From assembly GCF_902706035.1 (NCBI RefSeq), contig NZ_CACSJA010000023.1:1-64000 (forward strand): a DNA stretch of 64,000 nt, read 5' to 3'. A program made the translations under genes and the position numbers. Positions 1-9,476 of this stretch are shown piece after piece (positions within the stretch are counted from its first letter, which is position 1; every line of letters starts with the position of its first letter). Source of the DNA: Pantoea sp. 18069 (GTDB lineage: Bacteria > Pseudomonadota > Gammaproteobacteria > Burkholderiales > Burkholderiaceae_C). Under the pieces are notes generated by a model. It was not told the DNA's origin, searched no databases, and saw only the letters and a program-made list of their open reading frames with translations.

Positions 1-2
1 AC

Positions 3-3000
3 ACCCACAGCTACAGCGTAGTGGGCGCCAGCACCGGAACCTATGGCAGCTTTAGCGTGGACGCGAGCGGCCAGTGGACTTACCAACTCGACAATGTCGC
101 AGCGCAATCTTTGAAGACCGGCGATGTACGCACTGAAACCTATACGGTTCAGGTCAGCGATGGCAAGGGTGGCACCGATAGCAAGACGGTCACCATCACC
201 ATCAACGGCACCAACGATGTGCCGACACTGGGTGCAAGCACTTCTGCGGTGACGGAAGACAAGGATGTGGTCAACGGCAAGCTGTCCGTTGATGGCGCGG
301 TCACGATTACCGATGACGATACCGGCGAAAGCAGCTTCCAGGCCGACGCGGTCTTCAATGGTGCAGGTGCGCCGTTGGGCACGCTGGTATTCAATACCGA
401 CGGCACCTATAGCTACTCGGTGGACAACAGTCTGGTCCAGTACCTCAAGACTGGCGAGTCGGTCATTGAGACCTACACGGTCACCAGCAAGGACGGCTCG
501 GCCACGACGACCATCACGATCACCATCAACGGTACTGACGACGGCGCGGTGATTGCACCAAGCAAGCCCGGCGATGACGCAGGCCAGGTGAAGGAAGATG
601 TGACGTTGTCCGCCAGCGGCAAGCTCGATGTGACCGATCCAGATGAGGATCAGGCCGAGTTCACGCCGGTGGCTGCGCACGCGGGGCAGTACGGTGACTT
701 CAGCATCGACAAGAACGGCAACTGGACGTTTGACCTGAACAATGGCAATGTCACGGTGCAGGCCTTGGGCGTGGGTGAACATCTCACCGACACCTTTACG
801 GTCACCACCATTGACGGCACGACGGCGCAAGTCACGATCACTATCGATGGCACGAACGACAAGCCCGTTCTGTCGGGAGCCTTGACGGGCGCTGTGACCG
901 AAGACGGCACGCAGTCGGCCATGGGTCAGCTGAGCACCACCGATGTGGATATCAATGACACCCACAGCTACAGCGTGGTGGGCAGTGCCACGGGCACCTA
1001 TGGCAGCTTTAGCGTGGACGCGAGCGGCCAATGGACTTACCAACTCGACAATGCCGCAGCGCAATCTTTGAAGGCTGGCGATGTGCGTACCGAAACCTAT
1101 ACGGTCCAGGTCAGCGATGGCAAGGGTGGCACCGACAGCAAGACGGTCACCATCACCATCAACGGCACCAACGATGTGCCGACGCTGGGCGCGAGCGCTT
1201 CTGCGGTAACGGAAGACAAGGATGTGGTCAACGGCAAGCTGTCCGTGGATGGCACGGTCACGATTACCGATGACGATACCGGCGAAAGCAGCTTCCAGCC
1301 CGACGCGGTCTTCAATGGTGCAGGTGCGCCGTTGGGGACGCTGGTATTCAATACCGACGGCAGCTATAGCTACTCGGTGGACAACAGTCTGGTCCAGTAC
1401 CTCAAGACTGGCGAGTCGGTCGTTGAAACCTATACCGTTACCAGCAAGGACGGCTCGGCCACGACGACCATTACGATCACCATCCACGGCACCAACGATG
1501 TGCCGACACTGGGTGCAAGTGCTTCTGCCGTGACGGAAGACAAGGATGTGGTCGACGGCAAGCTGTCCGTGGATGGCACAGTCACGATTACCGATGACGA
1601 TACCGGGGAAAGCAGCTTCCAGGCGGGCGCGGTCTTCAATGGCGCGGGAGCGCCATTGGGTACGCTGGTATTTAACACCGATGGCACTTATAGCTACTCG
1701 GTCGACAACAGTCTGGTTCAGTATCTGAAGGACGGTGAAACGGTTGTTGAAACCTATACGGTCACCAGCAAGGACGGCTCGGCAACGACAACCATCACGA
1801 TCACCATCCACGGCACCAACGATGTGCCAACACTGGGTGCAAGTGCTTCTGCCGTGACGGAAGACAAGGATGTGGTCGACGGTCAGTTGGTCACTTCGGG
1901 CACGGTCACGATCAGCGATGACGATACCGGTGAGAACAGCTTCCAGGCGGACGCGGTCTTCAATGGCGCGGGTGCACCGCTGGGCACGTTGGTATTTAAC
2001 CCCGATGGCACCTATAGCTACTCGGTGGACAACAGCCTGGTGCAGTACCTCAAGACCGGTGAATCGGTCGTTGAGACCTATACGGTCACCAGCAAGGATG
2101 GCTCGGCCACGACCACCATCACGATCACCATCAATGGTGCCGATGATGGTGCGATCATCACCGGCAACGACACCGCAAACCTGAAGGAAGACGTCAAGAC
2201 GGATGCCAGCGGCACGCTGGTGGCCACCGGCGCTGATGCCGGACAGCCTCAATTCATCGAGCAGCGTGACGTGCCGGTCAAGTACGGCGCCTTCACCATT
2301 ACCAACGACGGCAACTGGAATTACCGTCTGAACAACAACGACCCGGTCATTCAGAGCCTGGGCGAAGGCCAGCAACTGACGGAAACCGTCACCGTGCGCA
2401 CGGCCGATGGCACGCTGGCCGAGATCAAGGTGACCATTACCGGCACCAATGACATGCCGCAGCTCAGTCAGGCGGACAAGTCGATCACCGAGAACCCGAA
2501 CGCGGCAGGCGGCGTCCTGACGGCGGTCGGCACGCTGACCATTTCCGATGCAGATGCGGGTGAAGCACAGTTCCAGTCGGGCGCGGTGCTGAGCAAGGTC
2601 GAAGGCCAGTTCCTGGCGGCCAATACCGCGCTGGGCACACTGACCTTTAATGCCGATGGTTCGTACAGCTACTCGGTGGACAACAGCAAGGTTGCCTACC
2701 TGAAGAGTGGCGAGTCGGTGGTGGAAACCTATACGGTCACCAGCTACGACGGGACGACCACCAGCACGATCGTCATCCGGATCCATGGCCAGGACTCGGG
2801 CGCCGTGGTCAGTCCGGCCACGCCCGGCTCCGACAAGGGCGTCGTCACCGAAGACGGCCAACTGGTCGCCGGTGGCAAGCTCGATGTGACGGACCCTGAC
2901 GCCGGCGAGGCCGTCTTCGTTGCGCAAAGCAATGTCAGCACCACCTACGGTCAGTTCACCATCGGCACCGATGGCACCTGGACGTACACGCTCGACAATG

Positions 3001-6000
3001 CCAATACGGCCGTTCAGGCGCTGGGCGCGGGTCAGACCCTGACCGAAACCCGTGAGGTGGTGACGGCCGACGGCACCAAGGCCAATGTCGTCATCACCAT
3101 CAACGGCACCAACGACGTGCCGGTCATCAGTGGCGCGGCCACGGGTGTGGTCACCGAAGATGGCACGACTGCCATCGCAGGCCAACTGACCAGGACCGAT
3201 GTCGATGCCACCGACACGCACACCTGGTCGGTCAGCAACAGCGGCCAGGGCCAATACGGCGCCTTCACGGTCGATGCGACGGGCCGGTGGAGCTATGTGC
3301 TGGACAACGCCAGCTCACAGGTACAGGCGCTGGCCGCAGGCCAGCAGGTGACGGACACGATCGATGTCTCCGTGAACGATGGCAAGGGCGGTGTCGCGAC
3401 CCAGCTCGTGACCATCACCATCAACGGCACCAATGACAAGCCGACGATCAGCGGCGTGGTCACGGGCGCGGTCCAGGAAGATGTCCTGCTGACCACCAGT
3501 GGTCAGTTGACCAAGGCCGATGTCGATCTCAACGACGTGCACACATGGTCCGTGAACAATGCAGGCAAGGGCCAATACGGTACGTTCACGGTCGACGCAA
3601 CGGGCAAGTGGACCTATGTGCTGGACAACGCCAGCAGCAAGGTGCAGGCGCTGACCGAAGGCAAGAAAGTGACCGACACCATCACGGTGACGGTCAATGA
3701 CGGCAAGGGCGGTACTGCGAGCCAGACGATTGCGGTCGAAATCACGGGAACCAACGAAGCGCCGGTGCCGAAGGCGGTGTCGGGAACGGGCCCGGAAGAC
3801 AATATCGTCGCCATTGCTTTGCTCGCCACGGATGCCGACGGTACGGTGGTCAGCTTCCAGCTCACCAGCCTGCCTGTCAATGGCACGCTCTACAAGGATG
3901 CGGCCGGCACGCAGGTGCTGAGCCTGCAGGACGTTCTTGCCGCCACCGGCAATGGTGCGACGATCTACTTCAAGCCCAATGATGACTGGAGCGGCACGAC
4001 CACCTTCAACTACAACGCCAAGGACAACCTGGGGCAGATTTCCACCAGCACCGCGACGGGAACGATCACGGTGACTCCCGTTGCCGAAGACCCGGTGGTG
4101 ACGATCCAGGTGGGTTCTGGATCGACGCCGGTCACGACGGTGATCAATACTTCGACGGTCAACACCACCAGCTCCGGCCATACCGTGACGGCGACCAATG
4201 CCAGCGGCGGCGCTGCTAATGTCAGCGTCATCACGGGCACGAACCACGATGGCTTTGGTGTCTCTGGCACTGCGACGGGCAATACGGGTGCCGCCTCGGA
4301 GGAACTGGCGGGCAATGGCAGCTATTCCGAATCGCTGACGATTGCCTTCAATGTTCCGGTCACCAGGATCACCGTGCAGTTCGCCTGGCTGGCCAGCAGC
4401 GAGCAGGCGCGCTACAAGATGTACGACGAGGCCGGAAACCTCATCAAGACGGCCATTGTGCAGGGCAAGACCGATACGGTCGAGGAGCAGTTCTCGCTCA
4501 CGGCGCCGGTGGGCACGACGATTGGCAGCATCGTGTTCGATGCGCCGCGCAACGGCGATGACTATCTGATCCACAAGGTGACCTACACCACGGCCACTAC
4601 CTATCCGCTGACGATCACCGCAGACCCGCGCGATCTCGACTATTCGGAGTCCATCGTCAAGGTGGTCGTGGAAGTGCCCGCGGGGGTGACGCTGTCGGCG
4701 GGCACGCAGATCGATGCCACGCACTGGTCCTTGCCCTTGACGAGCAATGGTGGCTACTCGGTGAGTGTGGACCCCATCACCAACGCGGTCACGATCACGG
4801 GCCTGAACATGACCGTGCCGGAAAACGTGACGGTCAATGAAGTAAAGGTGGTCGCGACGGCCGCGGATGGCAGCAGCACGGCGACTGGCACCGATACCTT
4901 CCACAGTGTGCCGGTGGCCAATGACGACACCGCGACGGCCGTGTTGAGTTCAAAGAACGTGACTGCGGCATCGACGCAGACGACATTGGCGAATTTCTCC
5001 AGCAACGAGAGCAATGCATGGAAGTTTGACAGCAGCAACAACACCCGGGTGTACAAGACCAATGTGGAACTGTCGAGCGTTACGGTGCTCAAGGTTGACA
5101 TGGGCAAATGGCTGGTCAGCAGGGTCGATGGCTCAACCTCTGACGCCACGAACAACGGAACTGCTTTGGTGCTGACGGACAACAACGGCAACCTCACTGG
5201 CGATGCGCGATTGGTGACGCCGATCTACACAGCCACCGCAGCGGGAACCACGCTGCAGTTCCAGGTGAAGTCCCTCAGCAATATGAGCAGCTCCAGCGAT
5301 TTTGCAAATTGGGCGCTCTACAAGAGTACCGATGGCGGGACTACCTGGTCTGCGCAGCCAGCGCAAAGCGGCACGATTACAGGGGCAGGCACCATCACCA
5401 CGAGCGCGCTCGAAGTCAATGCTACTTACCGCATTGCCTTGACCGTGCATGAAGGCAGCCACAGAAATACCGATGCCGCTGTCACTTTCGATGACTTCGT
5501 GGCCATCGTGCCCGGCGCGACCTCGATCCAGTGGTCTAGCTCGGCCATCACCGGCTCGGTCACGTCCAATGACAGCCTGGGTACCTTGGGCGAAACCTCG
5601 ACACTGTCGGTCTTCAACGGCTCGACCTGGGTCAATGCGTCGACCGCTGGCACCACGGTGAACGGAGCCTATGGCACCTTGATTCTCAAGAGCGATGGTT
5701 CCTATACCTATACGCCGACGGCAAGCGCGGCCGGTGCGGGCAAGGTCGACCACTTCGAGTACAAGCTGACCCAGGCCGATGGCGATGCCGATACGGCCAA
5801 TCTGGACATCAGCATCCATGCGACGGGACCGGGCGCTGCCCAGGCCTCGACTTTCGCAGGCATGGCGCTGTCGAGCACCGAGACCAGCGGCCATGAAGTG
5901 CACGGCACGGCGGGCAACGACACGCTGCTCGGCACCGACGAAGATGACCTGTTCGTCTGGCACCAGGGTGATGCCGGCACGACGGCACGCCCGGCGACCG

Positions 6001-6311
6001 ATGTGGTCAAGAATTTTGGTACCGCGGGCAACGACGCGCTGGATCTGGCCGATCTGCTGCAGGGCGAGGAAACCAGCAGCGATCTGAGCAAGTTCCTGCA
6101 TCTCGAGACCCGCACCGAGGCCGATGGAAAAACCATCGATACGCTGATCAAGGTCTCGACGGCTGGCACGCTGGATGCGGACGGCAATGGCTTCAACCAG
6201 CAGATTCTGCTCGAGGGCGTGAATCTGACGGGTTCCAGCCACGACCAGAACAGCATGATCAAGGACTTGATTGACCAGGGCAAGCTCAAGATAGACCAAA
6301 GCGGCAACTGA
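3..6311 (+). CDS. Giant VCBS-repeat adhesin, type I secreted (LapA-like), C-terminal part
   Basis: The frame is open at the left edge of the window, so only the last ~2,100 residues are seen and the start lies outside. The product should be a cell-surface adhesin exported by a type I secretion system. The visible part is built of VCBS/BIG-like domains of ~100 residues, each ending in a 'TITINGTND'-type linker, followed from about nt 3770 by divergent, non-repetitive domains. The C-terminus has an RTX-like GTAGNDTLLG motif (near nt 5905), then an acidic VCA0849-type type I secretion target domain (to 6308). LapG and LapD homologues follow directly, which points to the LapA class of releasable biofilm adhesin. 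The N-terminal retention module and the secretion genes are not in view. The family call is secure; the ligand is unknown. Confidence 0.9.
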   Translation, partial: THSYSVVGASTGTYGSFSVDASGQWTYQLDNVAAQSLKTGDVRTETYTVQVSDGKGGTDSKTVTITINGTNDVPTLGASTSAVTEDKDVVNGKLSVDGAVTITDDDTGESSFQADAVFNGAGAPLGTLVFNTDGTYSYSVDNSLVQYLKTGESVIETYTVTSKDGSATTTITITINGTDDGAVIAPSKPGDDAGQVKEDVTLSASGKLDVTDPDEDQAEFTPVAAHAGQYGDFSIDKNGNWTFDLNNGNVTVQALGVGEHLTDTFTVTTIDGTTAQVTITIDGTNDKPVLSGALTGAVTEDGTQSAMGQLSTTDVDINDTHSYSVVGSATGTYGSFSVDASGQWTYQLDNAAAQSLKAGDVRTETYTVQVSDGKGGTDSKTVTITINGTNDVPTLGASASAVTEDKDVVNGKLSVDGTVTITDDDTGESSFQPDAVFNGAGAPLGTLVFNTDGSYSYSVDNSLVQYLKTGESVVETYTVTSKDGSATTTITITIHGTNDVPTLGASASAVTEDKDVVDGKLSVDGTVTITDDDTGESSFQAGAVFNGAGAPLGTLVFNTDGTYSYSVDNSLVQYLKDGETVVETYTVTSKDGSATTTITITIHGTNDVPTLGASASAVTEDKDVVDGQLVTSGTVTISDDDTGENSFQADAVFNGAGAPLGTLVFNPDGTYSYSVDNSLVQYLKTGESVVETYTVTSKDGSATTTITITINGADDGAIITGNDTANLKEDVKTDASGTLVATGADAGQPQFIEQRDVPVKYGAFTITNDGNWNYRLNNNDPVIQSLGEGQQLTETVTVRTADGTLAEIKVTITGTNDMPQLSQADKSITENPNAAGGVLTAVGTLTISDADAGEAQFQSGAVLSKVEGQFLAANTALGTLTFNADGSYSYSVDNSKVAYLKSGESVVETYTVTSYDGTTTSTIVIRIHGQDSGAVVSPATPGSDKGVVTEDGQLVAGGKLDVTDPDAGEAVFVAQSNVSTTYGQFTIGTDGTWTYTLDNANTAVQALGAGQTLTETREVVTADGTKANVVITINGTNDVPVISGAATGVVTEDGTTAIAGQLTRTDVDATDTHTWSVSNSGQGQYGAFTVDATGRWSYVLDNASSQVQALAAGQQVTDTIDVSVNDGKGGVATQLVTITINGTNDKPTISGVVTGAVQEDVLLTTSGQLTKADVDLNDVHTWSVNNAGKGQYGTFTVDATGKWTYVLDNASSKVQALTEGKKVTDTITVTVNDGKGGTASQTIAVEITGTNEAPVPKAVSGTGPEDNIVAIALLATDADGTVVSFQLTSLPVNGTLYKDAAGTQVLSLQDVLAATGNGATIYFKPNDDWSGTTTFNYNAKDNLGQISTSTATGTITVTPVAEDPVVTIQVGSGSTPVTTVINTSTVNTTSSGHTVTATNASGGAANVSVITGTNHDGFGVSGTATGNTGAASEELAGNGSYSESLTIAFNVPVTRITVQFAWLASSEQARYKMYDEAGNLIKTAIVQGKTDTVEEQFSLTAPVGTTIGSIVFDAPRNGDDYLIHKVTYTTATTYPLTITADPRDLDYSESIVKVVVEVPAGVTLSAGTQIDATHWSLPLTSNGGYSVSVDPITNAVTITGLNMTVPENVTVNEVKVVATAADGSSTATGTDTFHSVPVANDDTATAVLSSKNVTAASTQTTLANFSSNESNAWKFDSSNNTRVYKTNVELSSVTVLKVDMGKWLVSRVDGSTSDATNNGTALVLTDNNGNLTGDARLVTPIYTATAAGTTLQFQVKSLSNMSSSSDFANWALYKSTDGGTTWSAQPAQSGTITGAGTITTSALEVNATYRIALTVHEGSHRNTDAAVTFDDFVAIVPGATSIQWSSSAITGSVTSNDSLGTLGETSTLSVFNGSTWVNASTAGTTVNGAYGTLILKSDGSYTYTPTASAAGAGKVDHFEYKLTQADGDADTANLDISIHATGPGAAQASTFAGMALSSTETSGHEVHGTAGNDTLLGTDEDDLFVWHQGDAGTTARPATDVVKNFGTAGNDALDLADLLQGEETSSDLSKFLHLETRTEADGKTIDTLIKVSTAGTLDADGNGFNQQILLEGVNLTGSSHDQNSMIKDLIDQGKLKIDQSGN
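211..2139 (+). repeat. Near-identical tandem repeats inside the adhesin gene
   Basis: Units of 324 bp (108 codons) begin at 1168, 1492 and 1816, with a related unit at 211; each starts with the shared stretch CCAACGATGT. On a larger scale, the first ~540 bases of the window recur at an offset of 957 bp (from 958). Most differences between copies are synonymous or single-residue, so the copies are recent or kept alike by gene conversion. Such arrays change copy number easily and are prone to collapse in short-read assemblies. Confidence 0.85.
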
Positions 6312-6388
6312 TGCGAAGCGGCGCGGGGCGGTTGGATGACAACCGCCTTGTGGCGCCGCGCAGGCGAGGGCGTTGCGCCCAAGTGTCA

Positions 6389-7210
6389 ATGCAATTCGTT
6401 ACAGTAGCGTGCTATCCACGCCGCTGTTTCAGCATTTCTGCAGGCGCCCGGGCCCGAGAGCGGCAGGCGCATGCTTTTCATCGTGCCGTTTCATTGAGCC
6501 GTCTGCCTTGCCCTTCGCTGCCGTGCCCTTTGCGTCCATCGCGCAGGGCGTGGCTTGCCTATGGCGCTGCGGTCTGGGGGCTGGGCCTGCTGCACGCCGG
6601 GCGGAATGCGATTGCGCTGGACTTCGATGCGACGCGGCTGCAAACCAGCATGCAGTCGCGCTATGGCGCCAAGGGTGCTCAGGCGCTGCGCCAGTGGCTT
6701 GACATGCTGCAGCAGCAAGCCGGCAAGCCCTTGCCGCAGCAGTTGCCCGCCGTCAACCAGTTCTGGAACCGGGCGGTGGTGCAATCGGAGGACAGCGTGC
6801 TCTGGTCGCAGCCCGACTATTGGGCGACACCGCTGGAAACGCTGGGCCGGGGGGCGGGCGATTGCGAGGACTATGTGATCGGCAAGTATTTCTCGCTGCT
6901 GCGCCTGGGCGTGCGCGAGGAAAACTTGCGCCTGATCTATGTGCGCGCGCGCATGGGCGGGGTAGGCAGCACGCAAAGCGTGGCGCACATGGTGCTGGGC
7001 CACTACGCGACACCGGCGGCAGAGCCCCTGGTGCTCGACAGCATGGTGGACGCCATCCTGCCATCGAGCCAGCGCCGGGACCTGACGCCTGTGTTCAGCT
7101 TCAATGCGCAGGGCGTGTATGTTGCCGGCGCGCAGCCGTCGCCGGTGGATCGCATCACGCGCTGGAGCGATCTGCTGGCGCGCATGCGGCAGGAAGGATT
7201 TTTGCCATGA
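6389..7210 (+). CDS. lapG: LapG-like periplasmic cysteine protease (transglutaminase-like, DUF920)
   Basis: LapG proteases cut the N-terminal anchor of LapA-type adhesins and so release the adhesin from the cell surface. The catalytic triad is visible: Cys in GDCEDYVIGKY, His in SVAHMVLGHY and Asp in VLDSMVDAI, followed by the family's DLTPVFSFN segment. The gene sits between the adhesin and a lapD homologue, its known partners. The start is uncertain. An ATG at 6311 overlaps the adhesin stop, an ATG lies at 6389, and a TTG at 6530 would give the best signal peptide (RPSRRAW followed by LAYGAAVWGLGLL). No start has a convincing ribosome binding site. The conserved domain begins near nt 6610 whichever start is used. 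Confidence 0.88.
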   Translation: MQFVTVACYPRRCFSISAGARARERQAHAFHRAVSLSRLPCPSLPCPLRPSRRAWLAYGAAVWGLGLLHAGRNAIALDFDATRLQTSMQSRYGAKGAQALRQWLDMLQQQAGKPLPQQLPAVNQFWNRAVVQSEDSVLWSQPDYWATPLETLGRGAGDCEDYVIGKYFSLLRLGVREENLRLIYVRARMGGVGSTQSVAHMVLGHYATPAAEPLVLDSMVDAILPSSQRRDLTPVFSFNAQGVYVAGAQPSPVDRITRWSDLLARMRQEGFLP

Positions 7211-7265
7211 ATCGCATGGTGTACGCGCGGGGCCGTTGGCGGCCAGGCGCACAGAGGGCTGCAAG

Positions 7266-9224
7266 ATGTCGTTGTTGAAACAACTTTTGATTAGTGTGAC
7301 CGTGGCCATTGTGGCGATCCTGATCGGCACGCTGGCGTTCAGCATCGGTGCTGCGCGTGCGTATCTCGACGGGCAGCTGCAGTCCGAAGGAGAGAACGCG
7401 GCATCGTCGCTCGCATTGACGCTGTCGCAACCGGCGAACCAGGACCCGGTCACGCGCGAGCTGCTGATGATGGCCTTGTTCGACAGCGGGCAGTTCCGGC
7501 TGATCCGCCTGACGTCGCCGCAGGGGCAGACGCTGTTCGAACGCAAGAGGGGGGCAGGCGATGGCGCGACGCCGTCCCGCGAGCGTACGCCGCCGTGGTT
7601 TGTTGCGGCCTTGCCGCTGCACCAGGCCACGGCCGAGCGCGTCATCAGCGATGGCTGGACCCAGGTCGGCCAGCTCACGCTCGAAGTCGAGGACAGCTAC
7701 GCCCGCGAAGCCTTGTGGCGCAGCAGCGTGCGCATGGCCACGCTGGTCGTGGTGGCGGGCCTGGCCTGGGCGCTGTTCGTGGTGCTGCTGCTGCAGTGGT
7801 TTCGCAAAGTGCTGCAGCGCGAGATTGCGGCCCAGGTACAAGCGATCGATGCGGGCAGTGGAGCGCACGCCGCCGCCACGGACCGCTCCATCGTCGCCGA
7901 GCTGATGCCTGTCGTGCGGGCCATTGCCGATACGCGTGAACGCGTGCAGGCGACCTCGATGGAGCAGATGGCGCGCATTGAGTCGCTGGAACTCGAAGTC
8001 AATCGCGACCCCGGCACGCAGTTGCCCAACCGCAAGTACTTCGTCAATGAACTGCGCCGCGCCCTGAGCGGCGACGCCGGCCGGGTGGCGCATGGCTATG
8101 TGATGCTGTTTCGCCAATGGGACCTGTTGGCGCTCAATGCGCAGATGTCGCGCGCCAGCGCCGACGCCTGGCTCGCTTCGGTGGTCGAACATGTGGGCCA
8201 GGTGCTCACGGACCAAGCCGAAGGCGGGCCGCAGCTGGCGCGCCTGAATGGTTCGGACTTTGTCGTGCTCATGCCCGCGCTGGCCGGGCCGCAGGCCATG
8301 TCGCTGGTGCAGCAGATCCGCCAGGTGCTGCTGTCGATGCGCGTGCGGCTCGCGGGCGGGCAGTGGTGCCGCTGGAGTTTTGCGCTGACCGACTATTCGT
8401 CGTCGAGTTCGGTCACCGGCGTGCTCTCGCGCCTGGACTATGGGCTGATGCGCGCCGAAAGCTCGGGCCAGGCGGAAGTCGAGTTCGTGGCCTATGGCGA
8501 TGACGAAGTCGTCTCGAACATGGCCGGCGAAACCCTGTGGCGACAGATGCTGATCGAGGCGCTCGAAGCGCCGGGCAGGCTGTCGCTGGCCGTGCAGCCA
8601 CTGGTTCTTGGCAGCGCCGAGCGCACGCAGCTGCGCAGCGAAGCTTCGCTGACGCTGAGCGCGCCATCGGGCGAGACCTTGATGGGCTCGCTGTTCCTGC
8701 CGGTGGCCGTGCGCCTGGGCCTGTCGGCCGACTTCGATCTGCGCGCCGTGGCGCTGGGCCTGGTCTGGCTGGAGCAGCACGCGGATGCCGAACTGGTGGT
8801 GCGCATCTCCTTGCCGTCGCTGGCCCAGCCCGATTTTCTGGCGCGCCTGCGCGAAGCGCTGCAGACCGCGCCGGGCCTGCAGCGCCTGTGCCTGGAGCTC
8901 GATGCGCACGGCCTCGTCGCCTGCCCGCAGGAAGTCACCGAATTCTGCGGCGCCATGGCGCAGGCCGGTGCGGCCGTGGGGCTGCGCCGCCTGGACCAGC
9001 AGCCGATGGCGCTCGCGCACCTGCATGCCCTGGCGCTGCGCTATGTGAAGCTCGGTGGCGATTTCGCCGAGCAATCCTGGCAGAGCCCGGGGGCGCTGCA
9101 TCTGCTGCAGGCCATGCTGCAGACGGCGGCCACGCTGGGCGTTCAGGTGGTGGTCACCGACTCCGTGAACGGCGAGACCTTGCGCATGCTGCATGCGCAT
9201 GGGGTGCTGACGCCAGCAATTTGA
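7266..9224 (+). CDS. lapD: LapD-like c-di-GMP receptor with degenerate GGDEF and EAL domains
   Basis: This 652-residue inner-membrane protein has a first membrane helix at residues ~5-27, a periplasmic LapD/MoxY-type domain, a second helix at ~157-180, a HAMP linker, a GGDEF domain (~240-400) and an EAL domain (~420-650). Both output domains look catalytically dead: RLNGSDF stands where GGDEF belongs, and the EAL signature reads EAS. That fits LapD, which binds c-di-GMP through the EAL domain and then holds LapG so that the adhesin stays on the surface. The start at 7266 was chosen over upstream in-frame codons because the membrane helix begins directly after it (MSLLKQLLISV). It is probably co-transcribed with lapG, 55 bp upstream. 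Confidence 0.9.
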   Translation: MSLLKQLLISVTVAIVAILIGTLAFSIGAARAYLDGQLQSEGENAASSLALTLSQPANQDPVTRELLMMALFDSGQFRLIRLTSPQGQTLFERKRGAGDGATPSRERTPPWFVAALPLHQATAERVISDGWTQVGQLTLEVEDSYAREALWRSSVRMATLVVVAGLAWALFVVLLLQWFRKVLQREIAAQVQAIDAGSGAHAAATDRSIVAELMPVVRAIADTRERVQATSMEQMARIESLELEVNRDPGTQLPNRKYFVNELRRALSGDAGRVAHGYVMLFRQWDLLALNAQMSRASADAWLASVVEHVGQVLTDQAEGGPQLARLNGSDFVVLMPALAGPQAMSLVQQIRQVLLSMRVRLAGGQWCRWSFALTDYSSSSSVTGVLSRLDYGLMRAESSGQAEVEFVAYGDDEVVSNMAGETLWRQMLIEALEAPGRLSLAVQPLVLGSAERTQLRSEASLTLSAPSGETLMGSLFLPVAVRLGLSADFDLRAVALGLVWLEQHADAELVVRISLPSLAQPDFLARLREALQTAPGLQRLCLELDAHGLVACPQEVTEFCGAMAQAGAAVGLRRLDQQPMALAHLHALALRYVKLGGDFAEQSWQSPGALHLLQAMLQTAATLGVQVVVTDSVNGETLRMLHAHGVLTPAI

Positions 9225-9275
9225 GCGTGAGGCCAAAAAATTGCGGAGTTTTCTCGGGGCCCGGATTTGAGCTGC

Positions 9276-9281
9276 TATACT
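9276..9281 (+). promoter_or_regulatory. Probable -10 element of the tRNA-Val gene
   Basis: TATACT lies 15 bp before the mature tRNA 5' end, as expected for a sigma70 promoter. No good -35 hexamer is seen at the normal spacing. Confidence 0.5.
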
Positions 9282-9296
9282 TGCGGCTTCAACGAC

Positions 9297-9373
9297 AGGC
9301 GCGTAGCTCAGCTGGTTAGAGCACCACCTTGACATGGTGGGGGTCGTTGGTTCGAGTCCAATCGCGCCTACCA
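9297..9373 (+). tRNA. tRNA-Val (anticodon GAC)
   Basis: This is a full 77-nt cloverleaf. The acceptor AGGCGCG pairs perfectly with CGCGCCT, the anticodon stem is CCACC/GGTGG around loop TTGACAT (anticodon GAC), and the T-arm is GTTGG-TTCGAGT-CCAAT. The discriminator is A and the CCA end is encoded. It reads GUC and GUU valine codons. No integrase or attachment-site duplication is seen nearby. Confidence 0.97.
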
Positions 9374-9386
9374 AATAACCATTGGT

Positions 9387-9424
9387 AAAAAAGCCTTTCA
9401 GATCCACGGTCTGAGAGGCTTTTT
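9387..9424 (+). terminator. Rho-independent terminator after tRNA-Val
   Basis: The stem is GCCTTTCAGA/TCTGAGAGGC with loop TCCACGG, preceded by six A and followed by TTTTT. The A tract and T tract extend the stem, so it could also work on the minus strand for the convergent DsbA-like gene. Confidence 0.9.
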
Positions 9425-9476
9425 GCTTTTCGGCGGATGCTCGGCAGCGCGCTTTGCCGGACTTTGTCCCGGGCCG

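Noticed and set aside
211..2139. Regular repeats considered as a CRISPR array
   Set aside because: The period is 324 bp, the repeats are coding and in frame, and there are no short repeats with unique spacers.
9297..9373. tRNA-Val as an integration site for a genomic island
   Set aside because: No integrase gene and no duplicated tRNA 3' end is seen within the window.
7155..9407. A 750-codon minus-strand frame across lapD and the tRNA
   Set aside because: It runs through a tRNA gene and opposite a solid lapD homologue; there is no recognisable protein domain.
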